Shown piece by piece: positions 53,582 through 62,478 of a stretch of DNA of 64,000 bases. Source of the stretch: an uncultured Microbulbifer sp. (GTDB taxonomy: Bacteria; Pseudomonadota; Gammaproteobacteria; Pseudomonadales; Cellvibrionaceae). The position numbers were made by a program, and so were the translations under genes. The stretch spans positions 372,001 through 436,000 of the forward strand of contig NZ_CANNGQ010000003.1 of assembly GCF_947504145.1 (NCBI RefSeq), in the 5' to 3' direction. Numbering within the stretch: position 1 is the first letter of the stretch; every line of letters starts with the position of its first letter. The notes beneath the pieces are model-generated. The model had not been told where the DNA came from, made no database searches, and saw only the letters and a program-made list of their open reading frames with translations.

Positions 53582-53728
53582 ATGCTTGAGACAATTATTG
53601 TCATACTCGTCGTGCTCTGGCTGCTGGGGCTCGTGAGCTCGTACACCATGGGTGGCTTTCTGCACGTATTACTGGTGATTGCAGTAATCCTGCTGATCCT
53701 GCGCCTGGTGCGGGGCCGCGGACCATAG
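53582..53728 (+). CDS. Small lmo0937-family membrane protein
   Basis: A 48-residue protein, MLETIIVILVVLWLLGLVSS..., with two hydrophobic helices separated by a short YTMGGF turn and a basic end (RLVRGRGP). This matches the small lmo0937-type family found across bacteria, of unknown function, often stress-related. The ATG at 53582 is preceded by GAGG at good spacing. It lies alone between msrP and the antiporter gene. Confidence 0.8.
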   Translation: MLETIIVILVVLWLLGLVSSYTMGGFLHVLLVIAVILLILRLVRGRGP

Positions 53729-53857
53729 CGAAGCGAAACCCACGGGCGAAGCCGAACACCGAAGGCAAAGCCGATTTATTGTGATCTGACCAGCGCCCGG
53801 GCCGACAACGCCCGGGTGCTTGTCAGTACACTGCCGTAATCACTGCCGACATCAACC

Positions 53858-55561
53858 CTATGGATCGGCATGCCCTGCCAGGTGGTCGACGGCAAAATCA
53901 CCCATATTCTGCGCGAGTTCACGCTCTCCAACAAATACCGCGGTTGCCCCCTCTTTGCGCAGAATCGGATCCATTTCTTCGCTTTCCGCACAGACCAGAA
54001 TGGTGATTTCCGGGCGCAAGAGCTTTGCCGTTGCCATCATTTTCTGTGTGCGCACCATATCGGGCACCGTCACAATCAGCATGCGTGCTCTGGCAACGTG
54101 AGCCTGGATCAATACATCCTCATCCGACGCATCTCCACAAACCGCCGGAATTCCCTCAGCGCGCAATCGCTCCACCCGCTCCCGTTGTATTTCAGCCACC
54201 ACGATGGACATGCCGGTTTGACGCAACTGAGTACCAATACGGGTTCCCAGCTTGCCGTAGCCAACGATCAGGGCGTGCCCGGTAAGGGATCGCAAATCGG
54301 TGCTCATGGGCAGCTCGGCGAGGGGGTCGGCGGAACGCTCCATGGCCCGCGCCAGTTTCGAGCGCCCACGTATCCAGCGTTGCGCCGGCTCGATCAGATT
54401 GAAAAGCAGCGGATTCAGCGCGATGGAAATCAATGCACCGGCAACGATCAGGTTTTGCCCCTGTTCGGGTAATAACCCCAGCGACATGCCCAGTGCCGCG
54501 AGAATAAATGAAAACTCGCCAATCTGCGCGAGACTGGCAGATACAGTAAAAGCCGTGTTCAGCGGATAGCGGAATAACAGAACGAGCAGGAAGGCGGCCA
54601 GGGTCTTGCCAAAAACAATGATCGCAACAACGGTCAATACCCGCACAGGCTCTTCCAGCAACATGGCCGGGTCAAACAGCATACCTACCGAAACGAAAAA
54701 CAAGACCGCAAAGGCATCGCGCAGAGGCAAAGACTCTTCTGCCGCCCTGTGGCTGAGGGCGGACTCCCGCAGCACCATGCCGGCAAAAAAGGCACCGAGT
54801 GCGAAAGACACACCAAAGATGACCGAGGAAAAATAGGCGATTCCCATGGCGGTGGCGATCACCCCCAGCGTAAACAGCTCGCGGGACCCCGTGCGTGCCA
54901 CCTGCCAGAGTAACCAGGGGAAAAGACGCCGGCCGGCCAGCAGCATCAGCGCGATAAAGATACCCACTTTTCCCAGTGTCAGGGCAACGGTGACAAGCAG
55001 GCTGCCGGCATCCTCAGCCCCTGGAGTATCCCCTCCCAGCCATCCGGCGAGCGCCGGTAATACCACCAGGGCAAATACCATCACCAGGTCTTCAACGATC
55101 AGCCAGCCCACCGCAATTCGGCCGTTCAGCGTATCCAGTAAGCCTCGCGACTCAAGCCCCCGCAGTAGCACGACGGTACTGGCAACCGATAACGCCAGGC
55201 CGAACACAACACTGGCACCAAGGCTCCACCCCCACCAGTGTGCAACGGAAGCACCCAGCGCAGTCGCCACCATTATCTGTGCCAGAGCACCAAAAATGGC
55301 GATGCGCCGCACCGCCATCAGATCTTTCAGGGAAAAGTGCAGCCCGACACCGAACATCAGCAGAATCACGCCAATTTCCGCCAGCTGCTGGGACAGCGCC
55401 ATATCCGCCACGAAGCCCGGCGTAGCCGGCCCGATCATTACGCCCGCGATCATATACCCCACCAGGGCGGGCAAGCGCAGGCGCACGGCGATAAACCCGA
55501 GTACCAGCGCTAACCCGAGCGCGACTGAGATGGTGGTGATCAGGGCAATATTGTGATGCAA
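53858..55561 (-). CDS. YbaL/Kef-type cation:proton antiporter
   Basis: A 567-residue protein of the CPA2 monovalent cation:proton antiporter family. About 12 membrane helices (VGYMIAGVMIGPATPGF, then IGVILLMFGVGLHFSLKDL) are followed by a cytoplasmic RCK/TrkA-N domain with a Rossmann NAD-binding motif (HALIVGYGKLGTRIGTQL). It most resembles E. coli YbaL. The start is a TTG after AAGGA. Probable role: potassium or proton efflux under stress. Confidence 0.88.
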   Translation of the reverse strand: MHHNIALITTISVALGLALVLGFIAVRLRLPALVGYMIAGVMIGPATPGFVADMALSQQLAEIGVILLMFGVGLHFSLKDLMAVRRIAIFGALAQIMVATALGASVAHWWGWSLGASVVFGLALSVASTVVLLRGLESRGLLDTLNGRIAVGWLIVEDLVMVFALVVLPALAGWLGGDTPGAEDAGSLLVTVALTLGKVGIFIALMLLAGRRLFPWLLWQVARTGSRELFTLGVIATAMGIAYFSSVIFGVSFALGAFFAGMVLRESALSHRAAEESLPLRDAFAVLFFVSVGMLFDPAMLLEEPVRVLTVVAIIVFGKTLAAFLLVLLFRYPLNTAFTVSASLAQIGEFSFILAALGMSLGLLPEQGQNLIVAGALISIALNPLLFNLIEPAQRWIRGRSKLARAMERSADPLAELPMSTDLRSLTGHALIVGYGKLGTRIGTQLRQTGMSIVVAEIQRERVERLRAEGIPAVCGDASDEDVLIQAHVARARMLIVTVPDMVRTQKMMATAKLLRPEITILVCAESEEMDPILRKEGATAVFVGERELAQNMGDFAVDHLAGHADP

Positions 55562-55658
55562 GCGTTTTCCTTAGCGCATGTATGGACAACACCAACCAGT
55601 TCACTGGGGCGAATTTAGGCGTTGACAGAGGTGTAACGTGTGGTGGACAGGGCAACCG

Positions 55659-56267
55659 TCAGGTCATAAAGAACTGCTGCAGCCCCACCAACACGTTGGT
55701 TGTGGCCACAGAAGCAAGAATCAACCCCATCACCCGGCTGACGATACTGGCACCGGCACTGCCAATCCAGCGGTAGATCCAGTTGGCGGTCAGCAGTAGC
55801 AACAATACGATTCCCAGGACCGCAAGCATGGCGGTAGCGGATTTCACCTGGTGAATCGGGTCAAAGCGGTGATTGTCGGTGAGCACGACCGCAGCCAGCA
55901 TCGCGCCAGGAGAGGCGATCGAAGGCACCGCGAGCGGGAATATGGCCGTTTCGTGCCCTTCTCGCACGATTCCTACCTCAGATTCCGGTTTGCCCTCACC
56001 GAATATCATGGTTAAGGCAAACAGGAACAGGACGATACCACCAGCTACCTGGAACGCCGACAGTGGCACACCGACCGCTTCGAGCAGGTATTGGCCCAGC
56101 AACAGGAAGAACATCAAAATACCCGTGGCCACTGCAACCGCCAACAGCGCGATTTTGCGCCGCTGCCATTCGCTGTGTGCACTGGTCACCGCAATAAACA
56201 CCGGCAGGGTGCCTACCGGGTCGATTACGGCAAAGAAAAAGACAAAGCTGCTGATCCAATCGTTCAA
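55659..56267 (-). CDS. MarC family membrane protein
   Basis: A 202-residue protein with six predicted membrane helices, of the MarC/YhgN family. FAVIDPVGTLPVFIAVTSAH is the conserved first region, and FPLAVPSIASPGAML the second repeat. The family's function is unsettled (early links to multidrug resistance were not confirmed). The start is a TTG after AGGGA. Divergent from aceK, 67 bases away. Confidence 0.88.
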   Translation of the reverse strand: MNDWISSFVFFFAVIDPVGTLPVFIAVTSAHSEWQRRKIALLAVAVATGILMFFLLLGQYLLEAVGVPLSAFQVAGGIVLFLFALTMIFGEGKPESEVGIVREGHETAIFPLAVPSIASPGAMLAAVVLTDNHRFDPIHQVKSATAMLAVLGIVLLLLLTANWIYRWIGSAGASIVSRVMGLILASVATTNVLVGLQQFFMT

Positions 56268-56334
56268 GTGGTTCCCTGTTAGCGCGTGCTAGTATCGAAA
56301 AAATAGAGGATATGATTCCACAAGAGTCTAGTGC

Positions 56335-58095
56335 ATGACAAACCATTCCCCGACAGCCCGCCGTATCGCCAAGACCATCCTCAATGGCTTCGATGCCTAT
56401 TTCGCCGATTTTCAGAATATTACCCTGGGCGCCAAGGCGCGATTTGAAACCGCCGCCTGGCCGGCGGTACGGGAAACCAACAAGGAGCGCATTGACCTCT
56501 ACAAGGTCAAGGTCAATCAGGTGCTCAAGCTTGTGCACTCGGTAACCAGCAAAGATACGACCCAGCTGGAACTGTGGGGGCAGGCCAAGGCCACGTACGC
56601 CCAACTGATCGCCAACAACAACAATTACGAAATCGCCGAGACCTTTTTTAACTCGGTGTTCTGCAGCCAGTTCCAGCATGCACATATCCACGACAGCCAT
56701 TGCTTCGTGAAATCTTCCCGCGCACCGGACGAAAAGCCACTGCGAGATTACAGCATCTATATCAGCTACAGCGGAAGTGAGGGGCTGGAGGCGATGATCG
56801 AAGACATCCTCGCCGATTACAGTTTCTCCATTCCCTGGGAAGACATGCCGCGGGATATCGCCAACATCTGTAAAAGCCTGCGCGAGGGCCCCCTGGCGGG
56901 CAAGCTGGAGGAGGACGACGAACAGCGGCTGCGGGTGGATATGCTGGAATCCGTGTTCTACCGCAATAAAGCTGCCTACCTGGTAGGACGGCTGATGTTC
57001 GCCGGGGAAGTGATCCCGCTGATCCTGCCCTGCCTGAACAGCGGCCGCAGTAGTATCTTTGTGGACACACTGATCCACGACAACGACTCCGCCAGTATCA
57101 TCTTCAGTTTCACCCGCTCCTATTTCATGGTGGACGCGCCTATCCCGTCACGGTTTGTACGCTTCCTTTCCACCATCATGCCGCTCAAGGAAAAATCCGA
57201 GCTGTACAACTCCATCGGCTTCCACAAGCACGGAAAAACCGAGTTCTACCGCCACATCCTTGCGCATATGAAGGTGAGCAACGACAAGTTCATCATCGCC
57301 CCGGGGATCAAGGGAATGGTGATGAGTGTATTTACCCTGCCCTCCTATCCAGTGGTGTTCAAGGTCATCAAAGACAAGTTCGATTTCCCGAAAACCGTCA
57401 CCGAAGAAGTCGTCCGGGAAAAGTACAAATTTGTATCCCGCGCCGACCGGGTGGGCCGGATGGCCGATACCCAGGAATACACCAATTTCATTTTTTACCG
57501 CAATCGGTTCAGCGATGAGCTACTACACGAACTGCAGACCCTGGCGCCGTCCAAGCTGCATGTGGATGACAAGTGGGTCATCATCAAGCACCTGTATGTA
57601 GAGCGGCGCATGGAACCGCTCAACCTGTACCTGGATCAGGCGGACGAGCAGCAGACCATCGAGGCGATGGAAGAATACGGCAATGCCATCAAACAACTGG
57701 CGGCAGCGGATATATTCCCCGGCGATATGCTGCTGAAGAATTTCGGCGTCACCCGCCACGGGCGGGTGGTGTTTTACGATTACGACGAGCTCTGCCCACT
57801 CACCGAGTGCAACTTCCGCAAAATACCCGAGCCGCAGACCGTCGAGCAAGAACTGGCTGACCGCCCCTGGTATACCGTGGCGGAAGCCGATGTCTTCCCG
57901 GAAGAATTTCGCCTGTTTTTTTCCGGCAACCCGGTGGCCCGCAAAGCGTTTGAGGATCAGCACAGCGACCTGTACGACTACCACTACTGGCAGCGCCTGC
58001 AGAAGCGTATTCGCGCCGGCCGGGTAGACAGTACCTTCCCCTACCGCCGCAAGGTTCGCTTTCATCGGCTACCCATCAAACGCAGTGGACAGTGA
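56335..58095 (+). CDS. aceK: Isocitrate dehydrogenase kinase/phosphatase
   Basis: AceK, 586 residues, switches isocitrate dehydrogenase on and off to direct carbon into the glyoxylate shunt. The unusual ATP-binding loop is APGIKGMVMSVFTLPSYPVV followed by FKVIKDKF, and the catalytic segment is DMLLKNFGVTRHGRVVFYDY. No aceA or aceB is in this window, so it is unlinked from the shunt enzymes, as is common outside enterobacteria. Confidence 0.95.
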   Translation: MTNHSPTARRIAKTILNGFDAYFADFQNITLGAKARFETAAWPAVRETNKERIDLYKVKVNQVLKLVHSVTSKDTTQLELWGQAKATYAQLIANNNNYEIAETFFNSVFCSQFQHAHIHDSHCFVKSSRAPDEKPLRDYSIYISYSGSEGLEAMIEDILADYSFSIPWEDMPRDIANICKSLREGPLAGKLEEDDEQRLRVDMLESVFYRNKAAYLVGRLMFAGEVIPLILPCLNSGRSSIFVDTLIHDNDSASIIFSFTRSYFMVDAPIPSRFVRFLSTIMPLKEKSELYNSIGFHKHGKTEFYRHILAHMKVSNDKFIIAPGIKGMVMSVFTLPSYPVVFKVIKDKFDFPKTVTEEVVREKYKFVSRADRVGRMADTQEYTNFIFYRNRFSDELLHELQTLAPSKLHVDDKWVIIKHLYVERRMEPLNLYLDQADEQQTIEAMEEYGNAIKQLAAADIFPGDMLLKNFGVTRHGRVVFYDYDELCPLTECNFRKIPEPQTVEQELADRPWYTVAEADVFPEEFRLFFSGNPVARKAFEDQHSDLYDYHYWQRLQKRIRAGRVDSTFPYRRKVRFHRLPIKRSGQ

Positions 58096-58228
58096 AATAC
58101 AGTGGAGCGTGAAACGGTGCCGCACAAGAATGACGAGGTGACAGCCGACTAACTGCATAGCACCCACTGACGGCGGGTATTCACCAGCTATAGTTAAAAC
58201 AGCGGATTGGTACCGATGGAGGTAAGAA

Positions 58229-58738
58229 GTGCGGTATTTCGGCGGTAAAGCCCTGTGTGTCGGATTGGTGATGTGGAGTCTGTCGATGAGCGGTTGCGGT
58301 TACCTGCCCAGCGAGATGGAATCCGAAATCGGAACCGGCAAGTCAAAAACGCCGGAGGCCGCTGCCGGCGTCAGTATTCACGCCGCCAGTTGTAAAACGC
58401 CCGCCAAAGGCTTCAAGCTGGTGACCTTTGATGACCTCTATGACGTTACCGACGATCCCCGCCTGCCGTTCCGCCCCGCCTCCAACCTGCCGCAGAAATA
58501 CGATGTACGCGCCTTTGTCTGGGGGTACGACAACTGCCAGGAAAAAGGCACCTGCCAGCACGGCGATCACTACTGGTTGATCCGGCGCGGCCCCGAGGGT
58601 GATTTTTCCACCTGGGTGGTCACACCGCAATTTCCCCGCATCACCATTGAATCCCGCTGCAAGGAACATCTGAAGGTCGGCAAACGCTACCGGCTGTCGT
58701 TTGACAACGGCAAGCTGGTGGGGCTCAGCAGGAACTGA
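58229..58738 (+). CDS. Small lipoprotein, hypothetical
   Basis: A 169-residue protein with a signal sequence and lipobox (SLSMSGC, Cys 23), followed by a small domain with four cysteines (for example NCQEKGTCQHGDH, ESRCKEHL) that could form disulphides. The GTG start has a perfect GGAGG six bases upstream. I recognise no family. It is convergent with ppk1, only 6 bases from its stop. Confidence 0.7.
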   Translation: MRYFGGKALCVGLVMWSLSMSGCGYLPSEMESEIGTGKSKTPEAAAGVSIHAASCKTPAKGFKLVTFDDLYDVTDDPRLPFRPASNLPQKYDVRAFVWGYDNCQEKGTCQHGDHYWLIRRGPEGDFSTWVVTPQFPRITIESRCKEHLKVGKRYRLSFDNGKLVGLSRN

Positions 58739-58744
58739 TCCGCC

Positions 58745-60793
58745 TCACACATCCAGCTTTTTCAAGTAGCGGTAAATTGCATCCTGCGAGCGCACATTGC
58801 GCTTGCTCTTGTGATTGGCTATACGTCCATTGGTCTGATCCGCATCCAGCAGCCGCGCCTTCTGATTGTCCTGCCACTGCAGCTCCATAATATCCAGCAC
58901 GGTTTTTCGATGAACAGCGGATTGCAGCGGGAAACTGACTTCTACCCGATGGTCCAGATTGCGTGTCATCAGGTCGGCGGAAGACAGGTACACCTGCACA
59001 TCGCCGCCATTGTGGAATGCGTAGATTCGTGCGTGCTCCAGATACTTGTCTACCAGGCTGATGACCTTGATGTTGTCTGACAGACCTTTGGTCTGGCACA
59101 ACAGGGCACACATACTGCGCACGATGATTCGCACTCGCACCCCGGCAGCGCCGGCCCGGTACAGGTGGTCGATCACCTCGGAATCTACCAGGTTGTTGCA
59201 CTTGATGAATATTTCTGCCGGCTCGCCCGCCGTCGCCGCAGCGATTTCCTTGTCGATACAGGCCAGGATGTTCGGGCGGTTAGTGTGCGGCGACATCCAG
59301 ATATGGTGGTAACCGGGCTGCAAATGGGGCTGCTTGATAAAGTCGAATACCCGATACGCATCCTCGCCCATTTTGTCGTCACTGCTCAGCAGACTGAAAT
59401 CGCAGTAAAAGCGCGCGGTGCTCTCGTTAAAATTACCGGTACCAAAATGACTGTAATAGCGGTTTCTTCCACCCTCCTCACGCAGGATGGAAATCAGCTT
59501 GCAGTGCACCTTCAGCCCCGGCACACCGTAAATAACCTCCACGCCCGCATCACTCAGCTCGTTGGACCAGTGAATATTCGCCTGCTCATCGAAGCGGGCC
59601 TGGAGCTCCACGACCGCGGTCACCTGTTTCTGGTTGCGCACCGCATTCACCAGTGCTGCCACCACCCGTGAGTTCTGCGCCACCCGATACAGGTTGATAC
59701 GGATTTCGCGAACCTTGGGGTCAATTGCTGCAGACGCCAGCAATTTCGTGATCACGCGGAAATCATGATACGGGTAGTAACACAGGCGATCCGCCTCCCG
59801 CAGCCAGTCAAAAATATTGGCGCTGTCCGGCAGTGTGGGCAGTGGTTTGATTTTGCGGTAGGTATGCTGCTTGCTGTCCGCCGGAAAACTCATGAAGTCT
59901 TTCGAGTTGTGATAGCGGCCGCCGGGGGTATAGCTGTCGTAACGCCCCATTTTCAGTTTTTTCTTGATCAGCTGCAGAAGCGCTTCCGGCATGGTCGAGT
60001 CGTACACCAGGCGTACCGGCTCCGCCTGCTTGCGCTTTTTCAGCGATTTTGCCAATCGATCGACAAGATTCTGCGTGACGTGCTCCCCCAACTCCAGTTC
60101 CGCGTCGCGACTGATTTTGAAGGTGTACGCAGCCGCTTTTTCGATGGGCAGCACAAAACGGAACACCTCCACCAGACAGGCGCGGATGACATTATCGAGA
60201 ACGATATAAACCTTTTCATGGCGCTGCTCCCGATGCGGGATGGCGACGAACCGCGGCAGAATATCCGTGGGTAACTCCAGCCCGGCAAAGCGCAGACTGC
60301 CGTCTTCCAGCTCTAGATATATGCCGAAGTAAATGCTCGCTTCATTGAGAAGGGGCATGGTATCCCGATCGTCAATAAAGAAGGGTTCCAGCTCAGGCAA
60401 TACTTCACGGTGGAAATATTCCTCCACATAGGCGCGCTGACTGTCGGTCAACTGGCGCTCGTTGATGACGTGAATATGGTTGCGCCGCAGATCTTTCAAC
60501 ACTTTGGCATAGGCGTTGCCAAAGCGAGCCTGCAGGCGCAGCACCTTCTCATTGATATGCCCGAGCAGGTCGGAAAAATGCTCTTTTTTCTTACTCCCCT
60601 TGGCGAAAGTGGCCAGGCGGCGCACATCCGCCACGCGAACCCGGTAGAATTCGTCCAAATTGTTGGAGAAGATGCCAAGAAAGCGCACCCGCTCGATAAT
60701 GGGCACACTCTCGTCTTCCACTTCCTGCAGGACGCGGGCATTAAACGAGAGCCAGCTCAGCTCCTTGGGATACAGGGGAATCTCTTTTGCCAT
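58745..60793 (-). CDS. ppk: Polyphosphate kinase 1
   Basis: PPK1, 682 residues (E. coli 688), polymerises the terminal phosphate of ATP into polyphosphate. I start at the ATG at 60793 (MAKEIPLYPKELSWLSFN), since the longer frame begins at an unlikely TTG. The autophosphorylated histidine lies in GLKVHCKLISIL, and SHFGTGNFNESTARFYCDFS and DLMTRNLDHRVEVSFPL are conserved catalytic segments. Divergent from ppx. Confidence 0.96.
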   Translation of the reverse strand: MAKEIPLYPKELSWLSFNARVLQEVEDESVPIIERVRFLGIFSNNLDEFYRVRVADVRRLATFAKGSKKKEHFSDLLGHINEKVLRLQARFGNAYAKVLKDLRRNHIHVINERQLTDSQRAYVEEYFHREVLPELEPFFIDDRDTMPLLNEASIYFGIYLELEDGSLRFAGLELPTDILPRFVAIPHREQRHEKVYIVLDNVIRACLVEVFRFVLPIEKAAAYTFKISRDAELELGEHVTQNLVDRLAKSLKKRKQAEPVRLVYDSTMPEALLQLIKKKLKMGRYDSYTPGGRYHNSKDFMSFPADSKQHTYRKIKPLPTLPDSANIFDWLREADRLCYYPYHDFRVITKLLASAAIDPKVREIRINLYRVAQNSRVVAALVNAVRNQKQVTAVVELQARFDEQANIHWSNELSDAGVEVIYGVPGLKVHCKLISILREEGGRNRYYSHFGTGNFNESTARFYCDFSLLSSDDKMGEDAYRVFDFIKQPHLQPGYHHIWMSPHTNRPNILACIDKEIAAATAGEPAEIFIKCNNLVDSEVIDHLYRAGAAGVRVRIIVRSMCALLCQTKGLSDNIKVISLVDKYLEHARIYAFHNGGDVQVYLSSADLMTRNLDHRVEVSFPLQSAVHRKTVLDIMELQWQDNQKARLLDADQTNGRIANHKSKRNVRSQDAIYRYLKKLDV

Positions 60794-60968
60794 ACTCTCT
60801 AGTGCATTTTCCGTGGAACTGGACTCCAGGGGCTTTCCCGTGGAGCTTGGCAGGCCTGTCGGCAGAGCAAAATTATTCGGTTTCAAACGGATGGACGCTC
60901 TCAAAAGCCATAGGTGATGACTGCCCAGTTTGCTACATTTTTGTTACGAGAATTTGACAGCGATAAAC
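60794..60968. promoter_or_regulatory. ppk-ppx divergent control region
   Basis: A 175-base gap between two divergent polyphosphate genes. A weak Pho-box-like element, CGTAACAAAAATGTAGC (minus strand, within 60931-60948), has two TGTCA-related half-sites 11 bases apart, each with three of five matches. No strong sigma70 promoter is obvious. Regulation by PhoB is plausible but not shown. Confidence 0.35.
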
Positions 60969-62459
60969 ATGACAGCCGATAACGCCGCTGAAACCAGCCA
61001 CAAACGCTACGCCGCCCTTGACCTGGGATCCAACAGTTTCCATCTGCTGCTGGCCGAGTTTCGCGATCAGCGCATGGTGCGCCTGCACACCGACCGCGCC
61101 ATGGTGCGCCTGGCCGAGGGGCTGGACAGCGAGTGCAACCTGGCGCCCGACGTCGCCGAGCGCGCTCTGGAAGCCCTGCGCCGTTTCGCGCCGGTCATCC
61201 AGGATCTCCCGCTGGACAATGTACGCGTGGTCGGCACCAACACCTTGCGCGCAGCCAGCAACCGCGCCGATGGCTTTCTGGAGGCCGCAGAAGCCATTCT
61301 CGGTGCCCCCATCGAAATCATCGCCGGTATCGAGGAAGCGCGGCTGATCTATTCCGGGGTGATGGCTGCAGCCGATGGGCCGCCACAATTGCGCTGCGTG
61401 GTGGATATCGGCGGCGGGTCTACCGAACTGGTGCGTGGAGTCGAGTCCCCGAGGCAGCTGCAGAGTGTCAGTATGGGCTGTGTCGCGTTCAATCGCCGAT
61501 TTTTCGAAAGCGGTAAAATCGACGCCGGCAAACGCAACAACTTTATCCGTGCCCGCCGCGCCGCTCAGGCTGAGCTTCAGGAGCTGCAACATATCGCCGA
61601 TGAAGCATTGGTGATGGGCGCCTCCGGCACCATCAAATCCGTCGCGCGGGTACTGAACAATGGTGAATTACTGCCGATCCTGCGGGAAGACTTGGACGCA
61701 CTCGCCGACACGGTGGCCAGCTGTAACACCGTGGAAGCCATCGAGCTGCCATACCTGGAGCCACAGCGCCGCCCGGTGTTTGCCGCAGGCCTCGCAATAC
61801 TGCACGGGATTTTCCGCGAGCTGAATATCCAGCAGATGCATATCTCACCCTATGCCATTCGCGAAGGCATTGTGCATGACCTCGCGGGCCGTGCCGCCGG
61901 TGGTGACCGCCGTGCGGATACCGTTGCCAACCTGATGGAACGCGGTGAAATCGATCCCGGACAGGCGAAACGGGTTGCCAATACCGCGCTGCAATTTCTC
62001 GGCCAACTGAATCCGCACGCCCAAGTCGCCCAGCGACGCTTACTGCACTGGGCCGCCGACCTGCACGAGATCGGCCTGACGCTCTCCCACAGCAGTTTTC
62101 GCAAATTGGGAGCCTACATGATCGAGCATGCGGACATGGCCGGGTTCAGCAAAAACGAACAGGAAAACCTCGCCTACCTGGTGCGCAACCAGCGCGGCGA
62201 CATCAAAGCGGTTCAGGAGCACTACGGTTTCCACCCCGGCAGCGAGCTGTTACTGTGCCTCCGCCTCGCCTGCATCGTGCACCGGGATCATGTGGATCGG
62301 GAAATAACTGGGCTCGACCTTTCCGCCGAGGGCCCCGGTTACCACCTGCGGGTTCCAGAAGACTGGATCTATCAGTATCCGGCCATCGAAGATCTGCTAG
62401 CCCTGGAAGTACAGTGCTGGGAAGACAAAGGCATCAAGCTCGCCCTGCAACATATCTAG
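60969..62459 (+). CDS. ppx: Exopolyphosphatase
   Basis: Ppx/GppA-family phosphatase, 496 residues, with two halves: the ASKHA ATPase-like core (ALDLGSNSFHLLLAEF; VVDIGGGSTELVRG) and a C-terminal HD-type helical domain (LLHWAADLHEIGLTLSHSSF). It hydrolyses polyphosphate and may also act on pppGpp. I start at the ATG at 60969; an in-frame earlier start has no clear ribosome binding site. Confidence 0.93.
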   Translation: MTADNAAETSHKRYAALDLGSNSFHLLLAEFRDQRMVRLHTDRAMVRLAEGLDSECNLAPDVAERALEALRRFAPVIQDLPLDNVRVVGTNTLRAASNRADGFLEAAEAILGAPIEIIAGIEEARLIYSGVMAAADGPPQLRCVVDIGGGSTELVRGVESPRQLQSVSMGCVAFNRRFFESGKIDAGKRNNFIRARRAAQAELQELQHIADEALVMGASGTIKSVARVLNNGELLPILREDLDALADTVASCNTVEAIELPYLEPQRRPVFAAGLAILHGIFRELNIQQMHISPYAIREGIVHDLAGRAAGGDRRADTVANLMERGEIDPGQAKRVANTALQFLGQLNPHAQVAQRRLLHWAADLHEIGLTLSHSSFRKLGAYMIEHADMAGFSKNEQENLAYLVRNQRGDIKAVQEHYGFHPGSELLLCLRLACIVHRDHVDREITGLDLSAEGPGYHLRVPEDWIYQYPAIEDLLALEVQCWEDKGIKLALQHI

Positions 62460-62478
62460 CAACCTCTTCGGGAACATC

